A stretch of 11,463 bases of DNA from an uncultured Rikenellaceae bacterium (GTDB taxonomy: Bacteria; Bacteroidota; Bacteroidia; Bacteroidales; Rikenellaceae): positions 1 through 11,463 of the forward strand of contig CAMTOL010000050.1 of the NCBI GenBank assembly GCA_947074135.1, read 5' to 3'. Of the stretch, positions 1-8,531 are shown piece after piece. Under the pieces are notes generated by a model, which was not told the origin of the DNA, did no database searches, and saw only the letters and a list, made by a program, of their open reading frames with translations. The first letter of the stretch is position 1, and every line of letters starts with the position of its first letter. Made by a program: the position numbers and the translations under genes.

Positions 1-2
1 AG

Positions 3-245
3 AAAAGAGGGATAGATGTTACAGATAATTTGAATAAGCGGTCAGATGTAACTCAAGTGTGAAAGGTACTTTCTCAAGGATTTAGGAGTGAGGCAAAAAT
101 TGGTAGGGTTAGCTCGCGGACGATTAGTACTCGTCAAGCTCTTACAGCTTTAACAGTTGCTAAGGCTGAGATTGCTACTCAAGAGTTCGGGTTTACGTCA
201 AATGATAGAGTACTTATCCGTGTTATTAATTCGGAGATTAATAAC
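3..245 (+). pseudogene. Upstream in-frame remnant of the sensor kinase: C-terminal part of a periplasmic solute-binding (SBP_bac_3-like) domain
   Basis: The reading frame of the following kinase stays open leftwards from its first possible start to a TGA at 60-62, and is open again from 3 to 59. Translation just before the kinase start reads ...FGFTSNDRVLIRVINSEINN and continues into LMKSGTYDDLYYGWFG. This resembles the last helices of family 3 periplasmic solute-binding domains (pattern of a Leu/Ile-rich helix, then L-x-x-G-x-Y-x-x-I/L-x-x-x-W-F), which precede the transmembrane helix in BvgS-like sensor kinases. There is no ATG, GTG or TTG in frame between 63 and 245. I infer that this is coding sequence of the same gene, cut off from its 5' end by the TGA. 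The match before the stop (3-59) is weaker; it could instead be the tail of a different upstream gene. Confidence 0.55.
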
Positions 246-2654
246 TTGATGAAAAGCGGCACGTATGACGATCTATATTATGGTTGGTTTGGTCGTAGTA
301 CGTCGAATAAATCAATAGTTTTTCTGTATGTGTTAATTGCTATTGTTGCGTTCATAGCCATCTTTTTTGCACTTAGAGCGATGATTATTGCGGCGAAGAT
401 GAGAATAAGCGATGGTAAGATAGCAATGGCATATAAGCATATTCATACGCTTAATCGCTCGGTTGTGATATCGCTAAACAGCACAAATACAAAGATATTT
501 ATGCGAGAGGTGCTTACTGATCAACTTTATGTGTTTGTTGATGGAAATTATGAGCCTACAGATTTAAGCTCCAATATAATAGAGAAAGATATTCACCCTG
601 ATGATTTAAGACAATATTGCCTAGATTATAGTGATTTTATAAATGGAGTGGTTGATAATGTAGTTTCAAAGATGAGGATATACGACCACCTAAAACAGTC
701 TTATGGCTATTATGAGTTTGTTGTTACTGCTGTCGAGAAGGATAGTAATGGTAAGGTGATTAAGTATATATTTACACGTAGAGATGAGACTGCGGAAAAA
801 GAGCTTATCGCTAAACAGAGGGAGGATATTAATAGTTTGAAACTGGCAATACGTTCAGGTAAATTATTGCGTTGGTATTTTAATCCTCAAACTAAAGAGA
901 GTAGGTTAATAGATGAAAATAATATAGAAATTGTTTTTTATCCTAACCTCCCAGGTAATCAGCTAAATGAAGAAAATAGAACGAGTCTGATTGAATATGT
1001 GAATAAGATTATTAATGGTGAGTTTGATTCTAATGAGGTCGTTGTGATACAAGCTAATAAAGATGGTTCAGAGGTGATTTATGAAATTTCTGGTTCTATT
1101 GAATATGACGCAGAACAACGTCCAATGTTCTATGGGATTTGGAAAAATATTACAGAAGCAAGTGGGAATAGGCTTAAAATCGAAGAGCTGCAAAAAAGAA
1201 TATCATTGGCTCTAGAGGTGGGGCAGATGTCTGCTTGGCAGTTTGATTGTGCGAAAGATATATTTACTAATATATATGGACCGAGTATGTCGGTAGAGGG
1301 AGTTATTGAGAAGCGTATTCTTACTGAAATTATCCATCCTGATGATAGAGAGTATGTTGTTGACGTGATGAGCTATATTATGCGAGGTGAGTTGGATAGC
1401 TCTACTATTAAGTTTAGGGTGATTATCGAAAATAGTATTAGGTGGTGGCTTTGTTCATTTGTTGCCGTTAAAACTAAAGGCAAGGTTAAGTATATTACAG
1501 GTATTCGAAGAGATATTACCGAAGAAATTGAGGCTAAAAATGCTCTTAAGAAGGCCAATAAGCTATTGGAAATGAATAATGAGAGGTTGAGTAATAGTTA
1601 TGAGAATCTTAATAAGATTTTCGATAAGATGCCTATTCCTCTCTACATAAAAGAGATTGATACTTTGAAATATTCGTACTTTAATGACGAAGCGATAAAG
1701 CTGTTTGGTAATCATGTAAATGAGGATGCATCTGGATTATTTTCGTATCAAGACTATATTAGACATAATGAAAATGATGCCAAGGTTATAGCCACTGGCG
1801 AAGATTATATAGGGTCTGAGATTGTTACTTTAATTGATGGTACAGTACTTGATACGCACGCGTGTAAGCAGATTATCAATATTGAAGGGGTTAAAAAGTT
1901 AATGATTGTGCGAATAGATATGACCGAGCGTAAAAAGATGGTCGATGAGTTGAAGAATGCCAAAGAAAAAGCAGAGGAGTCAGAGCGATTGAAGATGTCT
2001 TTCTTGGCAAATATGAGCCACGAGATTCGAACACCATTAAATGCAATTGTAGGGTTTTCTGATTTATTGATTGACGCTGAAGATGTTGAAGATCGTAAAG
2101 AATATGGAAGTATAATCTCGGCTAACAGTGATTTGCTCTTGAACTTGATTAACGATATCTTGGACTTATCGAAGATTGATTCGGGCTTCTTAGATATTGT
2201 AAACAGCGAGTTTGATGTAAATAAGGTTTTTGATGATGCTTACTCTTCGATAAATGTAAGAGTGCACGATGATGTTATCTTGAGTTACAATAAACCTAAT
2301 CATCAACTCATAATTGATTTTGACAGGAAACGTTTAGTTCAGATACTCAATAATTTCCTTTCAAATGCGGTAAAATATACCCCAAATGGATATATTCGTT
2401 TTGGTTATGAGTTGATTAAAGACGGGTTGAAGATATATGTAAGCGATAGTGGTATTGGAATATCTGATAAGAATAAGCCTAAGTTATTTACGCGATTCGA
2501 GAAGTTTGATGATTTTGCTCAGGGTACTGGTTTAGGATTGTCGATATGTAAGGCAATTGTGGAGAAGATAGGTGGTGAGATTGGAGTAGATTCTGTATTG
2601 AATGAGGGTTCTACATTCTGGGCGACATTTCCTTGCAAAATATTACATAAGTAA
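246..2654 (+). CDS. Membrane-bound multi-PAS sensor histidine kinase (N-terminal sensor domain truncated)
   Basis: A class I histidine kinase that autophosphorylates on His and passes phosphate to a response-regulator receiver. Residues below count from the TTG at 246 (802 aa). A transmembrane helix spans about 23-47. Four PAS-like segments follow: about 88-185, 195-305, 316-430 and 450-562; the first and third carry the IHPDD signature, and the segments end in typical (R/K)-D-(I/E/M)-T-E/A motifs. A short coiled linker leads to the HisKA H-box ANMSHEIRTPLNA with phospho-accepting His592. The HATPase_c domain has an N-box (N703, N707), G1 box DSGIGI (734-739), an F-box near 748-756 and G2 box GTGLGLS (760-766). 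There is no receiver domain. The 15-20 residues before the membrane helix look like the end of a periplasmic solute-binding domain, so the native start is probably upstream of the window and either start here (TTG 246 or ATG 249) would give a sensor-less kinase. The next gene, 27 bp downstream, encodes a receiver-kinase and is the likely partner. Signal unknown. Confidence 0.9.
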   Translation: MMKSGTYDDLYYGWFGRSTSNKSIVFLYVLIAIVAFIAIFFALRAMIIAAKMRISDGKIAMAYKHIHTLNRSVVISLNSTNTKIFMREVLTDQLYVFVDGNYEPTDLSSNIIEKDIHPDDLRQYCLDYSDFINGVVDNVVSKMRIYDHLKQSYGYYEFVVTAVEKDSNGKVIKYIFTRRDETAEKELIAKQREDINSLKLAIRSGKLLRWYFNPQTKESRLIDENNIEIVFYPNLPGNQLNEENRTSLIEYVNKIINGEFDSNEVVVIQANKDGSEVIYEISGSIEYDAEQRPMFYGIWKNITEASGNRLKIEELQKRISLALEVGQMSAWQFDCAKDIFTNIYGPSMSVEGVIEKRILTEIIHPDDREYVVDVMSYIMRGELDSSTIKFRVIIENSIRWWLCSFVAVKTKGKVKYITGIRRDITEEIEAKNALKKANKLLEMNNERLSNSYENLNKIFDKMPIPLYIKEIDTLKYSYFNDEAIKLFGNHVNEDASGLFSYQDYIRHNENDAKVIATGEDYIGSEIVTLIDGTVLDTHACKQIINIEGVKKLMIVRIDMTERKKMVDELKNAKEKAEESERLKMSFLANMSHEIRTPLNAIVGFSDLLIDAEDVEDRKEYGSIISANSDLLLNLINDILDLSKIDSGFLDIVNSEFDVNKVFDDAYSSINVRVHDDVILSYNKPNHQLIIDFDRKRLVQILNNFLSNAVKYTPNGYIRFGYELIKDGLKIYVSDSGIGISDKNKPKLFTRFEKFDDFAQGTGLGLSICKAIVEKIGGEIGVDSVLNEGSTFWATFPCKILHK

Positions 2655-2681
2655 ATAAATTTATAAATAATATCATAAATT

Positions 2682-3818
2682 ATGGACAATAGCGTTCAAG
2701 TTGAGGCTCCATTGGCAAAAGTTTTAATAGTTGATGATAATGTAACCAATGTTCAGCTACTTATGGCAATTCTTAAGAAAGAGCCATATGAGTTGTCTGT
2801 TGCCTATGATGGATATGAAGCACTTAAGTTAGTGGAGTCGTACGTTCCCGATGTTATTTTATTAGATGTGATGATGCCGGGTATTGATGGTTATGAGGTG
2901 GCTACCCGTATTAGACAGAATGTTGATAATGATAATGTTGCCATTATCTTTATAACGGCACTTAACTCGACTGCCGACATTGTGAAAGGTTTTAATGTAG
3001 GGGGTAATGATTATGTGACAAAGCCTGTTATTGCTGCTGAGATAGTGGCTCGTGTTCGTCATCATATCTCAATTGTGAATTCGCGAAAGAAGATTTTGGA
3101 GCAAACAGAAGAGTTGCAACGAAATATTGATTGGCGTGATAGACTTTATTCGGTTGTTGCTCACGACTTAAGGGATCCTATTGGGACAATTAAAATGCTC
3201 TTTACGATGATGCTCGATAAGTCGGTTAATGCAGGCTCTAACCAGATAATGATGGAGTACTTGGAGATGGCGAATAGTTCGATTGAAGAGGTTTTTGCGC
3301 TACTTGATAACCTGTTGAAGTGGACAAAATCGCAGATTGGTAATTTGGTGGTTGCTTCTAAAAAATTCTCGATTGAAGATATTGTAGATGGGAATATAGT
3401 GCTTTTTGAGCCTACCTGTCGTCAGAAAAATATCTCAATCAATTTTAATCAATCGCCTGACAAGAAGATGGTTTATGCCGATTATGATATGGCGCATACT
3501 ATTATGCGAAACTTGATTAATAATGCCATAAAGTTCAGCAGCAACAATGCTTCTATTGACGTGACGGTTGAGTATGATGAAGATTTTGCATATATTTCTG
3601 TTCGAGATTACGGGGTTGGAGTTAAAGATGAGCATAAAGAGAAGATACTCGACAGTCAGATAAGCCATACATCGTTGGGGACAAAGGATGAGAAGGGTTC
3701 GGGTGTTGGTTTGGTTTTGTGTAAGTATTTTGTAGAGAAAAATGGAGGCACAATAACTTTTGAGTCGGTTTATGGCGAGGGTGCGAAGTTTACGTTTACC
3801 CTTCCGTTGGCAGAGTAA
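2682..3818 (+). CDS. Soluble hybrid protein: receiver (REC) domain followed by histidine kinase
   Basis: 378 aa, no signal peptide or membrane helix, so probably cytoplasmic. An N-terminal REC domain covers about 12-130: acidic pocket D18/D19, phospho-acceptor D62 in LLDVMMPGIDG, conserved T92 and K114. A coiled segment (about 130-155) joins it to a HisKA domain with H-box VVAHDLRDPIG (His161) and a HATPase_c domain with N-box (N277, N281), G1 box DYGVGV (309-314) and G2 box GSGVGLVLCK (339-348). The ATG start is preceded by an A/T-rich leader typical of Bacteroidota and lies 27 bp after the upstream kinase stop, with no terminator between, so the two genes are probably one operon. All residues needed for phosphorylation and ATP binding are visible. 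The likely job is to receive phosphate from, or integrate the signal of, the upstream kinase and control a further regulator. No output regulator is encoded nearby, and specificity is not shown by the sequence. Confidence 0.92.
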   Translation: MDNSVQVEAPLAKVLIVDDNVTNVQLLMAILKKEPYELSVAYDGYEALKLVESYVPDVILLDVMMPGIDGYEVATRIRQNVDNDNVAIIFITALNSTADIVKGFNVGGNDYVTKPVIAAEIVARVRHHISIVNSRKKILEQTEELQRNIDWRDRLYSVVAHDLRDPIGTIKMLFTMMLDKSVNAGSNQIMMEYLEMANSSIEEVFALLDNLLKWTKSQIGNLVVASKKFSIEDIVDGNIVLFEPTCRQKNISINFNQSPDKKMVYADYDMAHTIMRNLINNAIKFSSNNASIDVTVEYDEDFAYISVRDYGVGVKDEHKEKILDSQISHTSLGTKDEKGSGVGLVLCKYFVEKNGGTITFESVYGEGAKFTFTLPLAE

Positions 3819-3854
3819 CTTGTTGTTGTAATAGTTAGTTGTATATAATACTAG

Positions 3855-3893
3855 AGGTTTGCTTAATTAATGTTTTAGGCAAACCTTTTTTTT
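3855..3893 (+). terminator. Rho-independent terminator of the kinase operon
   Basis: AGGTTTGC (3855-3862) pairs perfectly with GCAAACCT (3879-3886). The stem extends inward through a T-G wobble and TAA/TTA to 12 bp around an 8-nt loop, and is followed at once by eight T's (3886-3893). The T-run sits only on the + side, so it terminates transcription coming from the kinase genes. It isolates them from gltB. Confidence 0.9.
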
Positions 3894-3968
3894 GTAAATA
3901 TTGTTATTATTTAGAGTTGATAGTTGTTAAAAATGGTGTAGGGACTGCGATTTACAGAAAAAATTTCA

Positions 3969-3976
3969 TATATTTG
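3969..3976 (+). promoter_or_regulatory. Likely gltB promoter, Bacteroidota -7 box
   Basis: TATATTTG is an exact match to the Bacteroidota -7 consensus TAnnTTTG. It lies after the kinase-operon terminator and about 80 bp before the gltB ATG. The expected -33 TTTG is poor (ACTG, 3944-3947), so the assignment rests on the -7 box and its position. Transcription would begin around 3980-3985. Confidence 0.5.
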
Positions 3977-3982
3977 CAAAAT

Positions 3983-4023
3983 ATAGTAAAATTTTTGAGA
4001 ATACATTTCTCTGATTTTACTAT
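3983..4023 (+). promoter_or_regulatory. Hairpin or operator-like inverted repeat in the gltB leader
   Basis: ATAGTAAAAT (3983-3992) and ATTTTACTAT (4014-4023) form a perfect 10-bp inverted repeat. Inside it GAGAA (3997-4001) pairs with TTCTC (4007-4011) around a 5-nt loop, giving a two-part hairpin with a small internal loop. It starts about where transcription from the TATATTTG box should begin and ends 33 nt before the gltB ATG. It is not followed by a T-run, so it is not a simple terminator. It could be a 5'-end mRNA stabiliser, a regulatory leader structure, or a DNA operator overlapping the start site. AT-rich DNA gives such repeats by chance more easily, which limits confidence. Confidence 0.5.
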
Positions 4024-4056
4024 CTTTCTTATTTAAACCCTTCAATTCTATTGTTT

Positions 4057-7000
4057 ATGAAAGCTAACGTTAAAGCTCATTTTGACCTAACGCCACTCAA
4101 TCAAGGACTATATAATCCAAGCTTTGAGCACGACTCGTGTGGAGTTGGTTTTGTGGTTAGTATTGATGGGGATAAGAGTCATAAGATTGTTGAGAATGGA
4201 TTGCGTGTGCTTGAGAATATGAGTCATAGAGGTGCGGAGGGTGCTGATAGTAAAAGTGGTGACGGAGCTGGGATAATGACCCAAATTGCGCACGAATTTA
4301 TACTCTTAAATGGGATTCCTGTGCCTGAACGTGGCAAATATGGCACTGGTTTGGTCTTTATGCCTAAAGATGAGGCGTTGTATGAGAGGTGTATGGAGTT
4401 GATGTTGGGTGTTATTAAGAGCGAAGGTTTGGAGTTGATGCATATTCGTGAGGTGCCAGTAGATAACTCAGTTATTGGCGATGACGCTCGAAAAACAGAG
4501 CCGCGCATTATTCAGATATTTGTTGTTGGCGATAGTGGAGATAGCCTTGAGCGCAAACTTTATGTTTTGCGCAAGAGAATTGAGCGTGAGGTTGAGCGAA
4601 ATTTTGACTCGCTGCGTCCGCTCTATATAGTGAGTCTTTCGTCGAAGAGAATAGTATATAAGGGAATGTTGACTTCGGCGCAACTAGGCGATTATTATAC
4701 CGATTTGAATAATCCTTATTACACCTCTGCAATTGCACTTGTGCACTCTCGTTTTTCGACTAACACTTTCCCTCGTTGGGATTTGGCACAGCCTTTTCGT
4801 ATGATTGGTCACAATGGCGAGATTAATACTATTGTGGGTAATCGAATTTGGATGGATGCTCTATCTCCAGAGCTTATCAAGCAGCAGTTTGGCGATGAGT
4901 TTGTTGAAGTGTTGCAGCGTGAGGTTAGCGATAGTTCGTCGCTTGACAATGCGTTGGAGTTTTTTGTGCAGAGCGGTATGTCGTTGCCTCGTGCAATGGC
5001 GATGCTATTGCCCGAGAGTTTTAATGACAAAAACCCAATATCTCCGCAGTTGAGAGGCTTCTACGACTATCACAGTATCTATATGCACCCTTGGGACGGA
5101 CCGGCGGCGTTGTTGTTTTCCGACGGACGATATGTGGGTGGAATGTTGGATAGAAATGGGCTTCGTCCTGCTCGTTATCTTATTACAGACGATGGTATGA
5201 TGGTTGTTGCTTCCGAAGCGGGAGTGCTGGAGGTACCTGCCCAAAGGATTGTCGAAAAGGGACGTTTCCTTCCTGGTAAGATTATTGTGGTAGATACTCT
5301 TACAGGCAAGGTGAGTTATGATGATGAGGTTAAGGAGGAGTTGGCGTCTGAGTATGATTATAAAGGTTGGTTAGAGAAGAATAGAGTTTCATTGAGTGGG
5401 GTGCGTTCGGGTCGCAAGGTTTCGCACAAGGTTGAGAACTACGAACAGTTGCTCAAGGTATTTGGGTATAGCTCCGAAGATATTGATAGGGTAGTTTTGC
5501 CGATGGTTGAGAGCAGTAATGAGGCTGTGGGGTCGATGGGAGATGATGCTCCGCTACCATTCCTTTCGCTCGCTCCGCAACGGCTATTTAACTACTTCCG
5601 TCAGCGATTTGCTCAAGTTACTAATCCGCCTATTGACTCGATTCGTGAGGATATAATGATGTCGTTGTCGCTACATATTGGGGCATCGTCGAGCGACCTG
5701 ATTTCGCCATCTGAGGAGCACTGCAAAGTGGTTCGTGTTGCATATCCAATTATTACTAATCGTGAGCTTGATATACTTGAACATATTGATTATAAGGGTT
5801 TTCGTACTATTCGTCTAAGTATGTTGTTCGAAGCCAAGGGTGGGACTAGAGCGTTAGAGAGTCAACTAGAAAAACTCTGTGTTGAGGCTGAACAAGCAAT
5901 TGATAGTGGTTGTAATTATATAATACTTAGCGATAGAGGTGTTGACGAGCGTTTTGCTCCAATTCCATCGTTGTTGGCGCTCAATAAAATTCACCAATAT
6001 CTGCTCTCGAAACATAAACGTACTGCAACGGCATTGATAGTAGAGTCGGCAGAGCCTCGCGAGGTGATGCATATTGCGTTGTTGATGGGTTTTGGTGCTA
6101 GTGCGGTGTGTCCCTATATGCTCTTTGCGCTAATCGATGATTTGGTGGCGCAAAAGAGGGTTCAGTTAGATTATGATACTGCCGAGAACCACTTTATTAA
6201 GGCAGTTAATAAAGGGTTGAAAAAGGTTATCTCAAAACTTGGTATTTCGACCATTCGTAGCTATCGTGGAGCGCAGCTTTTCGATGTTATAGGGTTGTCG
6301 CAGGAGTTGGTAACGGAATATTTCCCAGGGCTTAACTCATCGTTGGGTGGAATTTCGCTCGAACAACTTGTTGAGGATACGCTTCGTCACTATCGTAGCG
6401 GATTTGATACCAATGCGGAGGTGTTGCCCAACGATGGACATTATGCCTACCGAAAGGGTGCTGAAAGTCACGCTTGGTCGCCAAAAATTACGTCTGCTCT
6501 AAGAGAGGCGGTTCGTGAGGGCGATTACGAGAAGTTTAAAACCTTTACTGAGCTTTGTGATAAAAAAGAGTTACCAATTTTTATCAGAGATTTATTGGAG
6601 ATTAAAAACGGCAAAGCTATTGATATTGAACAGGTTGAGAGCGAGCAGAGTATTGTTCGTCGTTTTGTGGCGGGTGCAATGTCGTTTGGGTCGATTAGTA
6701 GTGAGGCGCACGAAATGTTGGCTCGAGCAATGAACTATATTGGAGCATCAAGTAATACTGGTGAGGGTGGCGAAAAACCTGAACGCTATCTCAAAGATGA
6801 AGATGGAGGGAGTGCGAGAAGTGCAATTAAACAGGTGGCTTCGGGACGTTTTGGAGTTAATGCCCACTACTTGGTCAATGCCGACGAAGTGCAGATTAAG
6901 GCTGCTCAGGGTGCAAAACCGGGCGAGGGTGGACAGCTGCCCGGCTATAAAGTCGATGAGATTGTTGCAAAAACTCGCCATTCGTTGCCTGGAATTACCC

Positions 7001-8529
7001 TAATTTCGCCTCCACCACACCACGATATATACTCAATCGAAGATCTTGCACAGTTGATTTTCGATATTCGAAACGTCAATCCTAAGGCTAAGATAAGTGT
7101 AAAGCTGGTTGCTAGTTCGGGCGTTGGTACAGTTAGTGCAGGGGTTGTTAAGGCTAAGGCCGATAAGATTATTGTGAGCGGTTCGGCAGGAGGTACGGGT
7201 GCTAGCCCGATTAGTTCGATTCGATATGCAGGAATGCCAGTCGAGTATGGACTCGCAGAGGTGCAACAGACGTTGCTGCTCAACGGACTACGCGAAAAGG
7301 TTGTAGTTCAGGCCGATGGACAGCTCAAGACTGGACTCGATGTGATTATGATGGCACTGCTAGGAGCCGAAGAGTATGCTTTTGGTACGGCTGCTCTCGT
7401 TGCGATGGGGTGTATTATGGATAGACGTTGCCATACAAATAAATGCCCCGTTGGGATTGCTACTGGCGACCCTCTTTACAGAGCTAAGTTTGCGGCACAA
7501 CAACAGCACGTGGAGAACTACTTTGTTTTCCTAGCTCGTGAAGTTAGGGAGTATTTGGCGACTATGGGTTGTCGTTCGATTGATGAGATAGTTGGTCGTG
7601 TTGATTTGCTGAAAGCTAAAAAGTTTGCAGAGCCTCGCTATCAAGATATATTGCTTGACAAACTGCTCTATGTCCCAAATGTAGATTCAATGCCTCGATA
7701 TAATGCAAACTCAACTCAATCACAGAACTTTAAGTCTAAAGATAATGAGTTTGTCAAACAACTCTCAATGGCTATTGAATCGGCAATCCCAGTAACTCTT
7801 AGCGGTACAGTTAATAGTACTGATCGCTCGGTAGGGGCTATGATTTCGGGACTTGTCGCTTCGAGATATGGCGAACAAGGTTTGAAAGATGATACGATTA
7901 CACTATCGCTTAGTGGTTCGGCAGGACAGAGCTTTGGAGCATTTCTGGCGCGAGGTATTACGCTTAGGCTCGAAGGTGAGGCGAATGATTATGTGGGTAA
8001 AGGTTTGTCTGGAGGTAAGATTGCTATCTATCCTCCTCGTGATTCTAAGTTTGAGGCTCAGAGCAATACAATTGCTGGAAACACGCTGCTTTATGGTGCA
8101 ACCGAGGGCGAACTCTATATTAATGGTCGGGTTGGAGAGCGTTTTGCAGTGCGTAATAGCGGTGCTGTGGCGGTTGTCGAGGGTGTTGGCGACCACTGTT
8201 GCGAGTATATGACTGGTGGTCGAGTTGTTGTTATGGGATCGGTGGGGCGTAACTTTGCGGCTGGTATGAGTGGCGGTATTGCTTATGTCTATGATGGCGA
8301 TGGCAATTTTGACTACTTCTGTAATATGGAGTTGGTAGAGATTACACTGCTTAGTGATGAGGATAAGAGCGAACTCAAACGCTACATTACGGCGCATCAA
8401 AAAGCGACTTCTAGCAAACTTGCAGTACAGATGCTATCGGACTGGGATAACTGCTCAAAACGTTTCCTTAAGGTTACCCCTATCGAGTACAAAAAGATAC
8501 TCGATAGCGAAACCTCAATAATTGCTTAA
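4057..8529 (+). CDS. gltB: Glutamate synthase (GOGAT) large subunit
   Basis: Transfers the amide nitrogen of glutamine to 2-oxoglutarate to make two glutamates, the second step of GS-GOGAT ammonia assimilation in the cytoplasm. From the ATG at 4057 the protein is 1490 aa, normal for bacterial alpha subunits; a TTG two codons upstream is a less likely start. Cys28, in DSCGVGF, should become the N-terminal nucleophile after removal of a 27-residue propeptide. The class II glutaminase domain (28 to about 430) has R232 and the GHNGEINT oxyanion region (251-258). A central domain (about 450-760) follows, then the FMN/2-oxoglutarate barrel (about 840-1210) with AGAMSFGSIS (872-881), NTGEGGE (900-906) and SGSAGGTGASP (1041-1051). 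The [3Fe-4S] cysteines are C1119, C1125 and C1130. The C-terminal GXGXG beta-helix covers about 1230-1470. The gene stands alone: a terminator precedes it and tex converges on it, so gltD (the NAD(P)H-oxidising small subunit) is not adjacent. The electron donor therefore cannot be read from this window. Confidence 0.97.
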   Translation: MKANVKAHFDLTPLNQGLYNPSFEHDSCGVGFVVSIDGDKSHKIVENGLRVLENMSHRGAEGADSKSGDGAGIMTQIAHEFILLNGIPVPERGKYGTGLVFMPKDEALYERCMELMLGVIKSEGLELMHIREVPVDNSVIGDDARKTEPRIIQIFVVGDSGDSLERKLYVLRKRIEREVERNFDSLRPLYIVSLSSKRIVYKGMLTSAQLGDYYTDLNNPYYTSAIALVHSRFSTNTFPRWDLAQPFRMIGHNGEINTIVGNRIWMDALSPELIKQQFGDEFVEVLQREVSDSSSLDNALEFFVQSGMSLPRAMAMLLPESFNDKNPISPQLRGFYDYHSIYMHPWDGPAALLFSDGRYVGGMLDRNGLRPARYLITDDGMMVVASEAGVLEVPAQRIVEKGRFLPGKIIVVDTLTGKVSYDDEVKEELASEYDYKGWLEKNRVSLSGVRSGRKVSHKVENYEQLLKVFGYSSEDIDRVVLPMVESSNEAVGSMGDDAPLPFLSLAPQRLFNYFRQRFAQVTNPPIDSIREDIMMSLSLHIGASSSDLISPSEEHCKVVRVAYPIITNRELDILEHIDYKGFRTIRLSMLFEAKGGTRALESQLEKLCVEAEQAIDSGCNYIILSDRGVDERFAPIPSLLALNKIHQYLLSKHKRTATALIVESAEPREVMHIALLMGFGASAVCPYMLFALIDDLVAQKRVQLDYDTAENHFIKAVNKGLKKVISKLGISTIRSYRGAQLFDVIGLSQELVTEYFPGLNSSLGGISLEQLVEDTLRHYRSGFDTNAEVLPNDGHYAYRKGAESHAWSPKITSALREAVREGDYEKFKTFTELCDKKELPIFIRDLLEIKNGKAIDIEQVESEQSIVRRFVAGAMSFGSISSEAHEMLARAMNYIGASSNTGEGGEKPERYLKDEDGGSARSAIKQVASGRFGVNAHYLVNADEVQIKAAQGAKPGEGGQLPGYKVDEIVAKTRHSLPGITLISPPPHHDIYSIEDLAQLIFDIRNVNPKAKISVKLVASSGVGTVSAGVVKAKADKIIVSGSAGGTGASPISSIRYAGMPVEYGLAEVQQTLLLNGLREKVVVQADGQLKTGLDVIMMALLGAEEYAFGTAALVAMGCIMDRRCHTNKCPVGIATGDPLYRAKFAAQQQHVENYFVFLAREVREYLATMGCRSIDEIVGRVDLLKAKKFAEPRYQDILLDKLLYVPNVDSMPRYNANSTQSQNFKSKDNEFVKQLSMAIESAIPVTLSGTVNSTDRSVGAMISGLVASRYGEQGLKDDTITLSLSGSAGQSFGAFLARGITLRLEGEANDYVGKGLSGGKIAIYPPRDSKFEAQSNTIAGNTLLYGATEGELYINGRVGERFAVRNSGAVAVVEGVGDHCCEYMTGGRVVVMGSVGRNFAAGMSGGIAYVYDGDGNFDYFCNMELVEITLLSDEDKSELKRYITAHQKATSSKLAVQMLSDWDNCSKRFLKVTPIEYKKILDSETSIIA
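8472..8514. repeat. Strong hairpin inside the 3' end of gltB, at the convergent gltB/tex junction
   Basis: CTATCGAGTA (8480-8489) and TACTCGATAG (8498-8507) are a perfect 10-bp inverted repeat with an 8-nt A-rich loop. Outer GGTT (8472-8475) and AACC (8511-8514) can pair across a small internal loop. It lies in codons for IEYKKILDS, about 13 bp before the gltB stop. No T-run follows on either strand. Because gltB and tex are only 2 bp apart, this is the only obvious structure that could define transcript ends for either gene. Confidence 0.55.
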
Positions 8530-8531
8530 CG

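Noticed and set aside
3839..4036. 65-codon open frame on the + strand between the kinase operon and gltB
   Set aside because: It runs straight through the intrinsic terminator, the promoter box and the leader hairpin, and has a low-complexity composition with no recognisable protein character.
4051..4056. TTG start for gltB two codons upstream of the ATG
   Set aside because: It adds only Met-Phe to the propeptide; the ATG at 4057 is the stronger start and leaves a normal propeptide before Cys28.
7903..8400. 165-codon open frame opposite the end of gltB
   Set aside because: It is antisense to the well-conserved GXGXG domain of gltB and its translation has no protein-family features.
8472..8514. 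Classical intrinsic terminator for gltB or tex
   Set aside because: The hairpin is strong but no T-run follows on either strand, so it is reported only as a hairpin of unknown role.
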